Part shown: in pieces, positions 35,619 to 43,987 of the stretch
Numbering within the stretch: position 1 is the stretch's first letter
Layout: each line of letters begins with the position of its first letter
IMG/VR virus record: IMGVR_UViG_3300042691_028918
Location: 1-64,000 of that record
Reading direction: 5' to 3' (one strand)
Length of the DNA: 64,000 bases
Source: a virus
Position numbers and translations under genes: made by a program
The notes under the pieces: generated by a model
The model's input: the letters and a program-made list of their open reading frames with translations, nothing else
Told to the model about the DNA's origin: nothing
Database searches by the model: none

Positions 35619-36257
35619 ATGAAAAAATTTTTAAATGTAAAAAATATTATAATAGCAATACTTTGTATTGTACTTTTATTTAACTACCTAAAGGGATGTG
35701 TAGGAAAAAAAGAAGAAAAACCAACCGAAACCATAAAAATAGATGGTAAAAAGTATGAAGTTATAAAAAAAGAAATAGATACATTCTATTTAGAAAAAAC
35801 AAAGGTAGTAAAGAAACCAGGGAAAGATATATACCATGACACAACGATATATGTATCAGTTCCGCAAAACGTAGATACTGCAAAAATTTTATCACAATAC
35901 TATGCTAAAAATGTATATAAAGATACATTGAAATTGGATGATAGTCTTGGTTTTGTTTCGGTAATAGATACTATAAAAGAAAATACAATTCATTATAGAA
36001 CTTTTAATGCAAAGGTTAGAGAAAAAATTGTTGAACAAAAAATATATTTAAAAGAACCACCAAAAAGACAATTGTATTTTGGATTTGAAGGCACTTTTGA
36101 TAAAGCAGAAGTATTTAGAGGTGTTGGAACCGGTGTTGTTTATAAAACAAAATCTGATAAATTATATAAAGCAAATATTGGCGTTTTGAATTTACAAAAT
36201 GATTTATCACCATATCTGAATGTGGGTATGTATTGGAAAATCAAATTAAAAAAATAA
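35619..36257 (+). CDS. Membrane-anchored, possibly lipid-modified protein
   Basis: A 212-residue protein. Residues 8-25 are a transmembrane or signal segment (VKNIIIAILCIVLLFNYL) followed by KGC, a loose lipobox with Cys27. The rest is outside the cytoplasm: a charged stretch (KYEVIKKEIDTFYLEKTKVVKK), a region of short strands (DTTIYVSVPQNVDT), and a C-terminal beta-rich part (LYFGFEGTFD, GVGTGVVYKTKSDKLYKANIG, YLNVGMYWKIKLKK). Phages with Bacteroidota hosts often encode such proteins; a spanin-like lysis role would fit the topology but is speculative. The terminase ATG overlaps its stop (TAATG). Confidence 0.55.
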   Translation: MKKFLNVKNIIIAILCIVLLFNYLKGCVGKKEEKPTETIKIDGKKYEVIKKEIDTFYLEKTKVVKKPGKDIYHDTTIYVSVPQNVDTAKILSQYYAKNVYKDTLKLDDSLGFVSVIDTIKENTIHYRTFNAKVREKIVEQKIYLKEPPKRQLYFGFEGTFDKAEVFRGVGTGVVYKTKSDKLYKANIGVLNLQNDLSPYLNVGMYWKIKLKK

Positions 36258-37867
36258 TGGCGGTACAAGGTGCACCAAAAAAAAATTTAAAAGAACTAAT
36301 ATCGGATGAATATCGTAAATGTGCGGGAGACCCCATTTACTTTATGAAAAAATATTGTATAATTCAACATCCGACTAGAGGAAAAATCCCATTTCATTTA
36401 TACCAATTTCAGCAAGAATGCCTAACTGATTTTAAAGAAAATCGTTTTAATATTATTCTTAAAAGTAGGCAGCTTGGATTATCTACACTTTCAGCTGGAT
36501 TTATTCTTTGGAAAATGTTATTCAATCAGGATTTTAATGCATTGGTTATTGCAACTAAAGTAACGGTAGCAAAAAATCTTGTAGAAAAAGTTAGAGTAAT
36601 GCATGATTTACTTCCTGTTTGGTTAAGAGATGGTGGTAATTCTTCTGTTGAGGATAACAAACTTTCTCTTAAATTAAAAAACGGTTCGCAAGTAAAAGCA
36701 ATCGCATCTTCTCCAGATGCAGGACGTTCTGAAGCACTATCACTATTGGTAGTAGATGAGGCGGCATTCATTAGAGATATTGATGAAATTTGGTTATCAG
36801 CACAATCAACTCTATCAACGGGTGGTTCGGCAATCGTATTATCTACACCAAATGGTGTTGGTAATTGGTTTCATAAAATGTGGGTAGAAGGAGAAAATGG
36901 TTCAAATGGATTTAATACCATAAAATTACATTGGACTGTACATCCTGAAAGAAATCAAGAGTGGAGAAACGAACAGACACGTATATTAGGAATTAAAGGT
37001 GCATCGCAAGAGTGTGATTGTGATTTCGTTGGATCCGGTGATACTGTGATTGATCCACAACTATTAATGTGGTATAAGGATACATACGTTATGGAGCCAG
37101 TAGAGAAGAGAGGATTCGATGGCAATCTTTGGATATGGGAACATCCAAATTATAATAGGCAATATATGGTTGTTGCAGACGTAGCGAGAGGTGATGGATC
37201 CGATTATTCAACGGCGCAAATAATTGATATAGAAGATTGTTCACAAGTTGGAGAATATAGAGGCAAAATTGATACAAAAGATTTTGGAAACTTCCTAACC
37301 GCATTAGCAACGGAATATAACAACGCATTACTTGTAGTAGAAAACTCAAACGTAGGTTGGGCAGCAATACAGCAAGTTATAGATAGGGGGTATCCTAATT
37401 TATTCTATATGAGTAATGATCTTAAATATGTTGATGTTGAAAAACAAATGTCTAACAAATATTATAGAGATGAAAGGCAAATGGTAGCCGGATTTTCTAC
37501 CACAACAAAGACACGACCTCTTATCATTTCTGCATTGGACACTTACTTAAATGAAAAGGAAATATTAGTTAGATCATCAAGATTAATAGAAGAATTATTT
37601 ACATTCATATGGAATGGTGGTAGAGCGGAAGCAATGAAAGGGTATAATGATGACCTTACGATGGCATTGGCAATTGGATTGTGGGTAAGAAACACCGCGT
37701 TAAGATTAAAGCAAGAGGGAATTGACTTAACGAAAGCAATGTTAGGATCTTCACAAATAAAAAAATACGAAGGAGTATATACTCCCGCATCTCATTTAAA
37801 ACAAAATCCATATGAAATGGATATGGGTAAAGGAGAAAAGGAAAATTTACATTGGTTATTGGGATAA
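36257..37867 (+). CDS. 17: Terminase large subunit (T4 gp17-like)
   Basis: The ATG at 36257, overlapping the upstream stop, gives 536 residues starting MAVQGAPKKNL; an in-frame ATG at 36233 adds eight residues inside the upstream gene. ATPase motifs: LKSRQLGLST (69-77, Walker A-like) and LLVVDEAAFI (163-172, Walker B plus catalytic Glu168). The nuclease domain has MVVADVARGDGSDYS, LLVVENSNVGWAAI and YNDDLTMALAIGLW, which supply the acidic RNaseH-like residues. It cuts and pumps genomic DNA through the portal (gp20-like, next but one gene). The length is slightly shorter than T4 gp17 (610). Confidence 0.95.
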   Translation: MAVQGAPKKNLKELISDEYRKCAGDPIYFMKKYCIIQHPTRGKIPFHLYQFQQECLTDFKENRFNIILKSRQLGLSTLSAGFILWKMLFNQDFNALVIATKVTVAKNLVEKVRVMHDLLPVWLRDGGNSSVEDNKLSLKLKNGSQVKAIASSPDAGRSEALSLLVVDEAAFIRDIDEIWLSAQSTLSTGGSAIVLSTPNGVGNWFHKMWVEGENGSNGFNTIKLHWTVHPERNQEWRNEQTRILGIKGASQECDCDFVGSGDTVIDPQLLMWYKDTYVMEPVEKRGFDGNLWIWEHPNYNRQYMVVADVARGDGSDYSTAQIIDIEDCSQVGEYRGKIDTKDFGNFLTALATEYNNALLVVENSNVGWAAIQQVIDRGYPNLFYMSNDLKYVDVEKQMSNKYYRDERQMVAGFSTTTKTRPLIISALDTYLNEKEILVRSSRLIEELFTFIWNGGRAEAMKGYNDDLTMALAIGLWVRNTALRLKQEGIDLTKAMLGSSQIKKYEGVYTPASHLKQNPYEMDMGKGEKENLHWLLG

Positions 37868-37870
37868 TCT

Positions 37871-37881
37871 TATATTTATAT
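37871..37881 (+). promoter_or_regulatory. TATATTTATAT box upstream of the DUF5872-like gene
   Basis: The box lies just behind the terminase stop and 17 bases before the ATG at 37898. It matches the recurring late-gene motif of this window. Confidence 0.35.
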
Positions 37882-37897
37882 GTTGAAAGTATAACAA

Positions 37898-39013
37898 ATG
37901 AACGAAGATTTGAATAAATGGTTTAAAGAAAAATGGGTAAACATTGGCAAAAAAGTCGATGGTAAGCACCCACCATGTGGAACTTCGGGAGAAAAAAGTG
38001 GTTATGCTAAATGTGTTCCTGCAGCAAAAGCAGCGGGGATGAGTAAGAAGGAAAAAGAAAGTGCAACTCGTAGAAAGAGAGCGGCACAAAATGATGCAGA
38101 TAGGGGTGGTAAGAATAGTAGTGGACAAGGCAAAACACCTATATATGTTTCTACTAAACCAAAAAATGAAGATTGGAGTCAGAAATATAAAAATAGTATA
38201 GATTGTAATAACCCAAAAGGGTTCTCTCAAAAAGCACATTGTGCTAAAAAAAAGAAAAATGAAATTATGACTATAGAAGAAAAAATGGAATTATTTTTGG
38301 AAAAGAATTGCCCAACTGATCCAGGTAAATGGTCGGCATCTAAAGCGGCAGCAAAATCTAAATTTGATGTATACCCATCAGCTTACGCAAATGGTTGGGC
38401 TGCAAAAAATTATAAATCAAAAGGTGGTGGTTGGAGAACTTGTAAAGAAAGTGTTCAATTAGATGAAGGTTGTTGGGATGGGTATCAACAGGTCGGAATG
38501 AAAGAAAAAAATGGTAAAATGGTTCCTAATTGTGTACCAATAAACGAAAATATAAATGAAATGAAACTTATTAACTTATTACCTGTAAATTTACATAAAG
38601 AAGATAACCATATGCCAAATCATCCTGAAAGAAGAGATGATGATAGTGAAATAAACTATGGTACAGTTGAACCTGATGAATATGATGTAGAAGATGAAGA
38701 TATGGAAGATTTCATATCCTTTATGCGTACATACTCAAAGGAATTAAACGAAGCAACTTGTCCTTGTTTATTAGAAGCAGAATATCAAGGTAGAGATGTT
38801 CCATTGGGAAAACCAATGAGAGGAGATGTTAAAAAATTTAAAGTATACGTAAAAAACCCAGCTGGTAATGTGGTTAAGGTAAACTTTGGTGACCCTAATA
38901 TGAGGATTAAAAAATCAAATCCTGATAGAAGGAGAAGTTTTAGAGCAAGACACAATTGTGATAATCCTGGCCCAAGAACTAAAGCAAGATACTGGAGTTG
39001 CCGTAAGTGGTAA
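37898..39013 (+). CDS. Three-module protein with DUF5872-like N-terminus
   Basis: A 371-residue protein. Module one (1-65): KWVNIGKKVDGKHPPCGTS, GYAKCVPAAKAAGMSKKEKESATRRKR, which I recognise as the DUF5872-like element of phages and giant viruses. Module two (about 135-185): CPTDPGKWSASKAAAKSKF, VYPSAYANGWAAKNYKSKGGGWRTC. Module three (about 295-371): GKPMRGDVKKFKVYVKN, VVKVNFGDPNMRIKKSNPDRRR, SFRARHNCDNPGPRTKARYWSCRKW, a module found in T4-like marine phages. No enzymatic motif is obvious. Position between terminase and portal suggests a head or packaging role. The domains are usually found apart or in other combinations. Confidence 0.65.
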   Translation: MNEDLNKWFKEKWVNIGKKVDGKHPPCGTSGEKSGYAKCVPAAKAAGMSKKEKESATRRKRAAQNDADRGGKNSSGQGKTPIYVSTKPKNEDWSQKYKNSIDCNNPKGFSQKAHCAKKKKNEIMTIEEKMELFLEKNCPTDPGKWSASKAAAKSKFDVYPSAYANGWAAKNYKSKGGGWRTCKESVQLDEGCWDGYQQVGMKEKNGKMVPNCVPINENINEMKLINLLPVNLHKEDNHMPNHPERRDDDSEINYGTVEPDEYDVEDEDMEDFISFMRTYSKELNEATCPCLLEAEYQGRDVPLGKPMRGDVKKFKVYVKNPAGNVVKVNFGDPNMRIKKSNPDRRRSFRARHNCDNPGPRTKARYWSCRKW

Positions 39014-39062
39014 TTTGGTAAACCCAAAAAAATTTCGTATATTAAAAAAAATTTTACACTAA

Positions 39063-40805
39063 ATGGCAGATAAATCTATATTCGGCAGGTTACAAAAACT
39101 ATTTTCAACAAACACTATAATTCGTAAAACTCCAGATGGGGTAAAGGTTGTAGATACGGATGAGTATCAATCTATGACAACCAATCTTGTTGATCGTTTT
39201 ATGAAATTAAAGGTTAGTAATTATGCAGGCGGAGTAGAATCCGGATTGGCATATCAACAAGTCCGTATTGATCTTTTTAGAGATTATGATTCAATGGATA
39301 TGGATCCAATCATTAGTGCCGCACTTAATGTATATGCGGATGAGTGTACTGCTAGAAATGAATTTGGAAATGTTTTAAAAATTCATCATGAAGATGATAA
39401 TATAAAACAAATTTTAGAAAACTTATTTTACGATATTCTAAATATAGAACATAATTTGTGGATGTGGAGCCGTAATTTGGTAAAATACGGTGATTTTTAT
39501 TTACAATTGGAGATGGCAGAAGGATTGGGTATTGTAAATGTTTTACCATTATCAACGTATGAAATGAGTAGAATTGAAGGATTTGATCCACAAAATCCAC
39601 AAAGAGTTAAATTTGTTTACGCTCCATATCAAAATCCATATAATGCAGTTGGACAAAGTGCAAAAAAAGAATACGAAAATTACGAGATTGCACACTTTCG
39701 TTTGAATGGTGATGCAAACTTTTTACCATATGGTAAATCAATGATAGAGGGCGGCCGCCGAGTTTGGAAACAATTATCACTTATGGAAGATGCAATGCTA
39801 ATTCATAGAGTGATGCGTGCACCGGAAAAAAGAATATTCAAAGTTGATGTAGGTAATATTCCCCCAAATGAGGTTGATAATTACATGCAGAAAATTATAA
39901 ACAACTCCAAAAAAGTACCATTTGTTGATGAGAGAACAGGCGAATATAACTTAAAGTATAATATTCAAAACCTTATCGAAGATTATTATATGCCAGTTCG
40001 TGGTAATGATAGTGGAACATCAATTGATACCCTAAAGGGGTTGGAATATAATATGATTGATGATATCAACTATTTAAAAGGAAAAATGTTAGCCGCACTT
40101 CAAATTCCAAAAGCATTTATAGGATATGAAGAAGAAACAAATGGTAAAGCTACTTTAGCGGGAATGGATGTTCGTTTTGCAAAAACGATTGAGAGAATCC
40201 AAAGAACTATGATTTCCGAATTGACAAAAATAGCTATAATTCATTTATATGCACAAGGAATAAACGATGAGAGATTGACTAATTTTTCTTTAGAATTAAC
40301 CATTCCTTCAAAAATATATGAGCAAGAAAAAGTTGAATTGTATACTGCAAAAGTACAACTAATAACATCCATGCAACAAACAAAGATGTTCTCTAAAGAA
40401 TGGATGTATGAAGCAATTATGGGAATGGCCAAAGATGAACAAGATCAACAAACATTGGCCGTATTGGAAGATACAAAACAACAATTCCGTTTAACATCTA
40501 TCGAAACGCAAGGTGTAGATCCTGCGAAAGAAACAGGAACAGAAGCACCTACAAACGTTGAAGAAGAAATTGCAAAAATAAAAGCTGAATTGGAAGAAGA
40601 TGGTGTTGGTAGACCTAAAGATTCTGTTAGATATGGTAAAGATGACCATCCGGAGGGAAGAGACCCATTAGGAATTAAAACTCTTAAACAAAAGGAAGGA
40701 TCGGTAAAATATAAACCAAGAAAAACACCATATTTAGAAATATTCAAAGATATGAATGGAAATAAAAAGAGAATTTTGACAGAGGATATAACAAAAGAGC
40801 AATAA
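39063..40805 (+). CDS. 20: Portal protein (T4 gp20-like)
   Basis: A 580-residue protein, near the usual gp20 size (T4 524). DMDPIISAALNVYADECTARNEFG, NLFYDILNIEHNLWMWSRNLVKYGDFYL, LPLSTYEMSRIEGFDPQ, GKSMIEGGRRVWKQLSLMEDAMLIHRVMRAPEKRIF (given in parts: GGRRVWKQLSLMEDA, HRVMRAPEKRIF), YYMPVRGNDSGTSIDTL and MLAALQIPKAFIGYEEE are hallmark regions. It forms the dodecameric ring through which DNA enters the prohead and nucleates head assembly. The C-terminus is Glu/Lys-rich and probably flexible. Terminase and gp21-like protease neighbour it as in T4. Confidence 0.95.
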   Translation: MADKSIFGRLQKLFSTNTIIRKTPDGVKVVDTDEYQSMTTNLVDRFMKLKVSNYAGGVESGLAYQQVRIDLFRDYDSMDMDPIISAALNVYADECTARNEFGNVLKIHHEDDNIKQILENLFYDILNIEHNLWMWSRNLVKYGDFYLQLEMAEGLGIVNVLPLSTYEMSRIEGFDPQNPQRVKFVYAPYQNPYNAVGQSAKKEYENYEIAHFRLNGDANFLPYGKSMIEGGRRVWKQLSLMEDAMLIHRVMRAPEKRIFKVDVGNIPPNEVDNYMQKIINNSKKVPFVDERTGEYNLKYNIQNLIEDYYMPVRGNDSGTSIDTLKGLEYNMIDDINYLKGKMLAALQIPKAFIGYEEETNGKATLAGMDVRFAKTIERIQRTMISELTKIAIIHLYAQGINDERLTNFSLELTIPSKIYEQEKVELYTAKVQLITSMQQTKMFSKEWMYEAIMGMAKDEQDQQTLAVLEDTKQQFRLTSIETQGVDPAKETGTEAPTNVEEEIAKIKAELEEDGVGRPKDSVRYGKDDHPEGRDPLGIKTLKQKEGSVKYKPRKTPYLEIFKDMNGNKKRILTEDITKEQ

Positions 40806-40818
40806 ACTAATACAAAAG

Positions 40819-40829
40819 TATATTTATAT
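40819..40829 (+). promoter_or_regulatory. TATATTTATAT box behind the portal gene
   Basis: Eleven-base copy of the recurring late-gene motif, 21 bases before the ATG at 40850. Confidence 0.35.
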
Positions 40830-40849
40830 CTGATTAATTGTACAAATTG

Positions 40850-41722
40850 ATGAAAAAAATAAAACATTCAAAATTTAAAAATACAGGATTCATTTTTGAA
40901 TTGCTTGTAAGGCAGGTTACATCCGAAATACTTTCGTCCAACAAATCAATAGCAGAAATTATTTTAAAAGAATTTTTTAATTCTAAAAAAGAATTATCAA
41001 AGGAATTGAAGTTATATCAATACCTTATAAATGAAAAGTATAATTCAGAAGCAAAGGCTGAAAAGTTTATTGATACAATATGCGAAGCTAGAAAAAGATT
41101 GGATGAAAAAAAATTAATAAAAGAAAAATATTCTTTAATTAAAAAAATAAAAGAAAACTATAATATAGATGATTTTATAAAATCACCAATATCAAACTAT
41201 AAATCGTTGGCATCAATATATAAGATATTTGAAGTTGTTACAACAAACGAACAATACGATCCAACTGATATAGTAAGTTCTAGATTTACAATTACGGAAA
41301 ATATAATAAACACATCTATTCAAAATAAAGATGCAAAAATAAAAGATGCTGTTTTAGAAGAATATAAAAAACAAGATGAAGATTTAAGAGCGGTTTCTTA
41401 TAAACTGCTTGTAGAATCCTTCAATAACAAATATAAAAATTTATCATCTGAACAAAAATTATTATTGAAAGAATATATTAATAATATTAATAACACAGGT
41501 AAATTAAACGATTTCGTTGCAACCGAAGTTACAAAATTATTAGAATCTTTGAAAGAAGTTGGATCTAAAATTTCCGATAAAGTTACAAAGATAAAATTGG
41601 CAGAAACAATATCAAATATTAAAAAGATAAAATCTGTTAAAAAAATAAAAGAACAACATCTATCAGCCATGATGATGACATATGAACTATTAACCGAATT
41701 AAAAAATAGTTTAAATAAGTGA
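40850..41722 (+). CDS. Helical head-region protein, unknown
   Basis: I use the ATG at 40850; a TTG at 40838 could add four residues but is less likely. 290 residues, almost entirely helical and Lys/Glu-rich: KHSKFKNTGFIFELLVRQV, KELKLYQYLINEKY, SSRFTITENII, KLLLKEYINNINNTGKLNDFV, ending AMMMTYELLTELKNSLNK. It sits where T4 has gp67/gp68 prohead core genes. The N-terminal pattern FKNTGFIFELLVRQVTSEI is common in a phage family of unknown function near the portal. It overlaps the next GTG by 4 bases. A core or scaffold role is likely. Confidence 0.6.
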   Translation: MKKIKHSKFKNTGFIFELLVRQVTSEILSSNKSIAEIILKEFFNSKKELSKELKLYQYLINEKYNSEAKAEKFIDTICEARKRLDEKKLIKEKYSLIKKIKENYNIDDFIKSPISNYKSLASIYKIFEVVTTNEQYDPTDIVSSRFTITENIINTSIQNKDAKIKDAVLEEYKKQDEDLRAVSYKLLVESFNNKYKNLSSEQKLLLKEYINNINNTGKLNDFVATEVTKLLESLKEVGSKISDKVTKIKLAETISNIKKIKSVKKIKEQHLSAMMMTYELLTELKNSLNK

Positions 41723-42150
41723 AAAATATAGATATCAATAGTATAAAAGAAATCATAAGACAAATCATCAGAGAAAAGATGATTGATGAAATGAATAGTA
41801 CTGCGAATGCACAGGGGTATAATACACCAAAAGCATTTGGTAAGCCTGGAAATGAAAAAAAGAAAGGAAAAAGATTAGCAGATTTAACCGGATATTCGGT
41901 TGTTAGTGAAAATCGTTGGCTAGAGTTAAAAAGAGATGAATCAACCGCACAGGCAAAAATAGGTAGAGGAATTTCCAATATCAACAAACAATTAAAAGAA
42001 ATGGAAAGGTTTCTTAATTGGTATGGTAAGATTAAAAACGAAAGTGGTGTAGATAACAAATCTTATTGGAAAAGAACAAATAATCATATTTATGCTATAA
42101 AAGAAAGATTATTAAAATTAGACCAAAAAATAAGACAAATATCCGAATAA
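41719..42150 (+). CDS. Small prohead core-like protein with IxE leader
   Basis: Starts with GTG at 41719 (GTGA overlap with the upstream stop). 143 residues. The N-terminal amphipathic stretch IKEIIRQIIREK contains I17-R-E19, a gp21-type site. Then comes AQGYNTPKAFGKPGNEKKKGKRLADLTGYSVV and a helical second half (INKQLKEMERFLNWYGKIKNES). A leader of the form IKEIIRxIIRE recurs in the following gene. I infer an internal head protein trimmed by the protease. Family not recognised by name. Confidence 0.55.
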   Translation: MKNIDINSIKEIIRQIIREKMIDEMNSTANAQGYNTPKAFGKPGNEKKKGKRLADLTGYSVVSENRWLELKRDESTAQAKIGRGISNINKQLKEMERFLNWYGKIKNESGVDNKSYWKRTNNHIYAIKERLLKLDQKIRQISE

Positions 42151-42151
42151 A

Positions 42152-42454
42152 ATGAATATAAATCAATTAAAAGAACTTATTAAGGAAGTCATTAAAGAGG
42201 AGCAAGATTATCAACAATTATTTAAAACTATGTTAGATAAAAGTGGTAAATCTATAGAATCCATGTCCGATGAGGAAAAAAAGAAATTTTTCAATGCAGT
42301 TGATAAGGCATATAAAGCAAAGCAAGAGGGAAAGTTGAGAGGATATAATGAATTGACTGATAAGCAAAAACAAATTGATGTTGATAAGGATGGTGAAATT
42401 GAAGGATCAGACTTAGCAACATTGAGAGCAAAAAACGAAGAAAAAAAAAAGTAA
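42152..42454 (+). CDS. Small core-like protein with EF-hand-like loop, probable frameshift partner
   Basis: A 100-residue protein. MNINQLKELIKEVIKEEQ is an amphipathic leader with the IxE site I14-K-E16. Near the end is a calcium-loop-like D76-x-D78-x-D80-G-E-I-E84 followed by GSDLATLRAKN; DVDKDGxIEGSDLAxLR segments recur in small core proteins of marine T4-like phages. The frame ends in GAA AAA AAA AAG TAA right inside an A10 run. A shift by -1 on this run would continue without a stop into the hydrophobic frame that follows to 42864, which lacks its own ATG. See the slip site entry. Confidence 0.65.
   Translation: MNINQLKELIKEVIKEEQDYQQLFKTMLDKSGKSIESMSDEEKKKFFNAVDKAYKAKQEGKLRGYNELTDKQKQIDVDKDGEIEGSDLATLRAKNEEKKK
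42441..42450 (+). other. A10 slippery run at the junction of two core genes
   Basis: Ten A bases follow GAAG. In the upstream frame the run is read as GAA-AAA-AAA-AAG and then TAA. Slipping by one base back gives AAA-GTA-AAT-GAG-AAC-TTT and leads straight into the open downstream frame (VNENFAVGLLSVLGSIIIG). Programmed ribosomal frameshifting, transcript slippage, or a homopolymer sequencing error would all fit. Confidence 0.5.
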
Positions 42455-42486
42455 ATGAGAACTTTGCCGTAGGATTATTATCCGTT

Positions 42487-42864
42487 TTGGGTAGTATCAT
42501 TATTGGTAAAGTTGTTTTTTATTATTTATATGATTTAGTTAGAAGGGGAATGAGTTATTTCTCCGGAAAACCAAATTACAAAGATGCGGTTAAAAAAGTT
42601 TTAGATTCAATGGCAAACAATAAAAGAGTTGCGGATGATATATCTAAAATAATTGACCCAGAAAGAGGAATGGATAATGGAACGACTGATAAAATTGTGA
42701 AGATGGGGTACGTTCAAAATAGTATTCAAAAAGTTATAGATAAAAATAAAGATGGATTGGATAAGACGGAATTGGAAAATCAATTAAAAATTATAATTTC
42801 CAAGTCTTGGGATGATTTAGGTGATAAGGCGGTAGATAAAGTAAAAAATGATTTAAAAAAATGA
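42487..42864 (+). CDS. Membrane-segment protein, likely C-terminal part of a frameshift fusion
   Basis: The first usable start codon after the A run is a TTG at 42487, which lies in the middle of a hydrophobic segment; the frame itself is open upstream through the A run, reading VNENFAVGLLSVLGSIIIGKVVFYYLYDLV. There is no ATG in frame before the hydrophobic part. Residues after it are charged and helical (GMSYFSGKPNYKDAVKKVLDSM, DKNKDGLDKTELENQLKIIISKSWDDL), with a DKNKDGLDKTEL EF-hand-like loop. As a fusion with 42152-42454 the product would have about 237 residues with a leader, EF-hand-like loop, membrane segment and second EF-hand-like loop. It overlaps the protease ATG by 4 bases. Confidence 0.55.
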   Translation: MGSIIIGKVVFYYLYDLVRRGMSYFSGKPNYKDAVKKVLDSMANNKRVADDISKIIDPERGMDNGTTDKIVKMGYVQNSIQKVIDKNKDGLDKTELENQLKIIISKSWDDLGDKAVDKVKNDLKK

Positions 42865-43451
42865 ATAAGAATCTTCTGATAGAAACACACCTTTTTGAAG
42901 CAAAGCTTGTAAAAGAAGAGAATGGAACTTATTTAGTTTCTGGTATCTTACAAAGAGCCGGTGCTCCAAATCAAAATAATAGAAGATATCCAAAAGAAAT
43001 TCTTGAAAGAGAGTGTAAAAAGTATAATCAACTAATTAAAGAAAGAAGAGCATTGGGTGAATTGGATCATCCAGATTCCCCAGTAATAAATTTAAAAAAC
43101 GTATCACACAATATCAGAGAAATTTGGTGGGAGGGTGATGATGTTATGGGAAAAGTTGAAATATTATCAACACCATCCGGCAATATCCTAAAAGAACTAT
43201 TAAAGAATAATATTCGTTTGGGAATTTCATCAAGAGGATTGGGTTCTGTAAAAGAACTTAATGATGGAACTGTTATGGTACAAGAAGATTTTGAATTGGT
43301 AGGGTGGGATTTTGTTTCAAACCCATCAACACATGGAGCATTTATGGCACCATTACAGGAGAGTAAGCAGTGGGCAAAAATAGCAGAAGAATGTGGAAAA
43401 TGGTGTAGAGCACAAGACCTTATGAGAGAAATTATAATTGAATTAAATTAA
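42861..43451 (+). CDS. 21: Prohead core protease (T4 gp21-like)
   Basis: A 196-residue serine protease of the U9/S80-like herpes-assemblin type. GELDHPDSPVINLKNVSHNI has the catalytic His70; GISSRGLGSVKEL carries the nucleophile at Ser123/Ser124; EDFELVGWDFVSNPS is the conserved C-terminal motif. In T4 it cleaves head proteins after (L/I)xE and then destroys itself. Candidate self-cut sites LIE and LFE lie at residues 6-13. Many neighbours carry matching sites. The stop is followed after five bases by the next ATG. Confidence 0.92.
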   Translation: MNKNLLIETHLFEAKLVKEENGTYLVSGILQRAGAPNQNNRRYPKEILERECKKYNQLIKERRALGELDHPDSPVINLKNVSHNIREIWWEGDDVMGKVEILSTPSGNILKELLKNNIRLGISSRGLGSVKELNDGTVMVQEDFELVGWDFVSNPSTHGAFMAPLQESKQWAKIAEECGKWCRAQDLMREIIIELN

Positions 43452-43456
43452 TATAA

Positions 43457-43987
43457 ATGGCAAAGTTAGTAAATTTTATACCTGGTAGACAAATCCAAAA
43501 AGAAGCATTGGATGATATGGATGCTCCATTACCGGCCCAAATGGAACGGTTTTTGGATAGAGCCATAAGAGTAATTAGAGGATATAATTTATCTAGAAAA
43601 AAAGAACAATTTGTGATAGCAAAGATTATTGATGCATTGGGATTAAGCCCGGCTGAATTATCGCAAGCAGTTCAAAAATTGAAAAAAAATAAAGTAGTAA
43701 GTAGATTAAATGAAGCTTCTGATATGGATATTTCATCGTTGGTTAAAAAAATAGAAAAACATACCGATAGAAATGCACATACCGATGCAGTAATTGAATT
43801 GGCAAAGTTTTTAAAACAAAAAAAGTTTGAAAATATTTTAAATTCAATTATGGATATTCATCTTGAAATGGGTAGTATGCCAGCAGAACTTTCAAAATTA
43901 AGAGGACAAATATTGGATGAACTTATGAAGATGGTAAGAAATAAGTACGGAAACGATATTTATAAACAAATAAATTCGGTATACTAA
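43457..43987 (+). CDS. Helical head-region protein with LNE-A site
   Basis: A 176-residue, mostly helical protein. MAKLVNFIPGRQIQKEALDDM is followed by MERFLDRAIRVIRGYNLSRKKEQF and LGLSPAELSQAVQKLKK. The sequence RLNE86-A87SDMD matches the gp21 cut pattern, with a small residue after Glu. Between protease and scaffold, it probably is an internal core protein. The next ATG overlaps its stop (TAATG). Not recognised by name. Confidence 0.55.
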   Translation: MAKLVNFIPGRQIQKEALDDMDAPLPAQMERFLDRAIRVIRGYNLSRKKEQFVIAKIIDALGLSPAELSQAVQKLKKNKVVSRLNEASDMDISSLVKKIEKHTDRNAHTDAVIELAKFLKQKKFENILNSIMDIHLEMGSMPAELSKLRGQILDELMKMVRNKYGNDIYKQINSVY

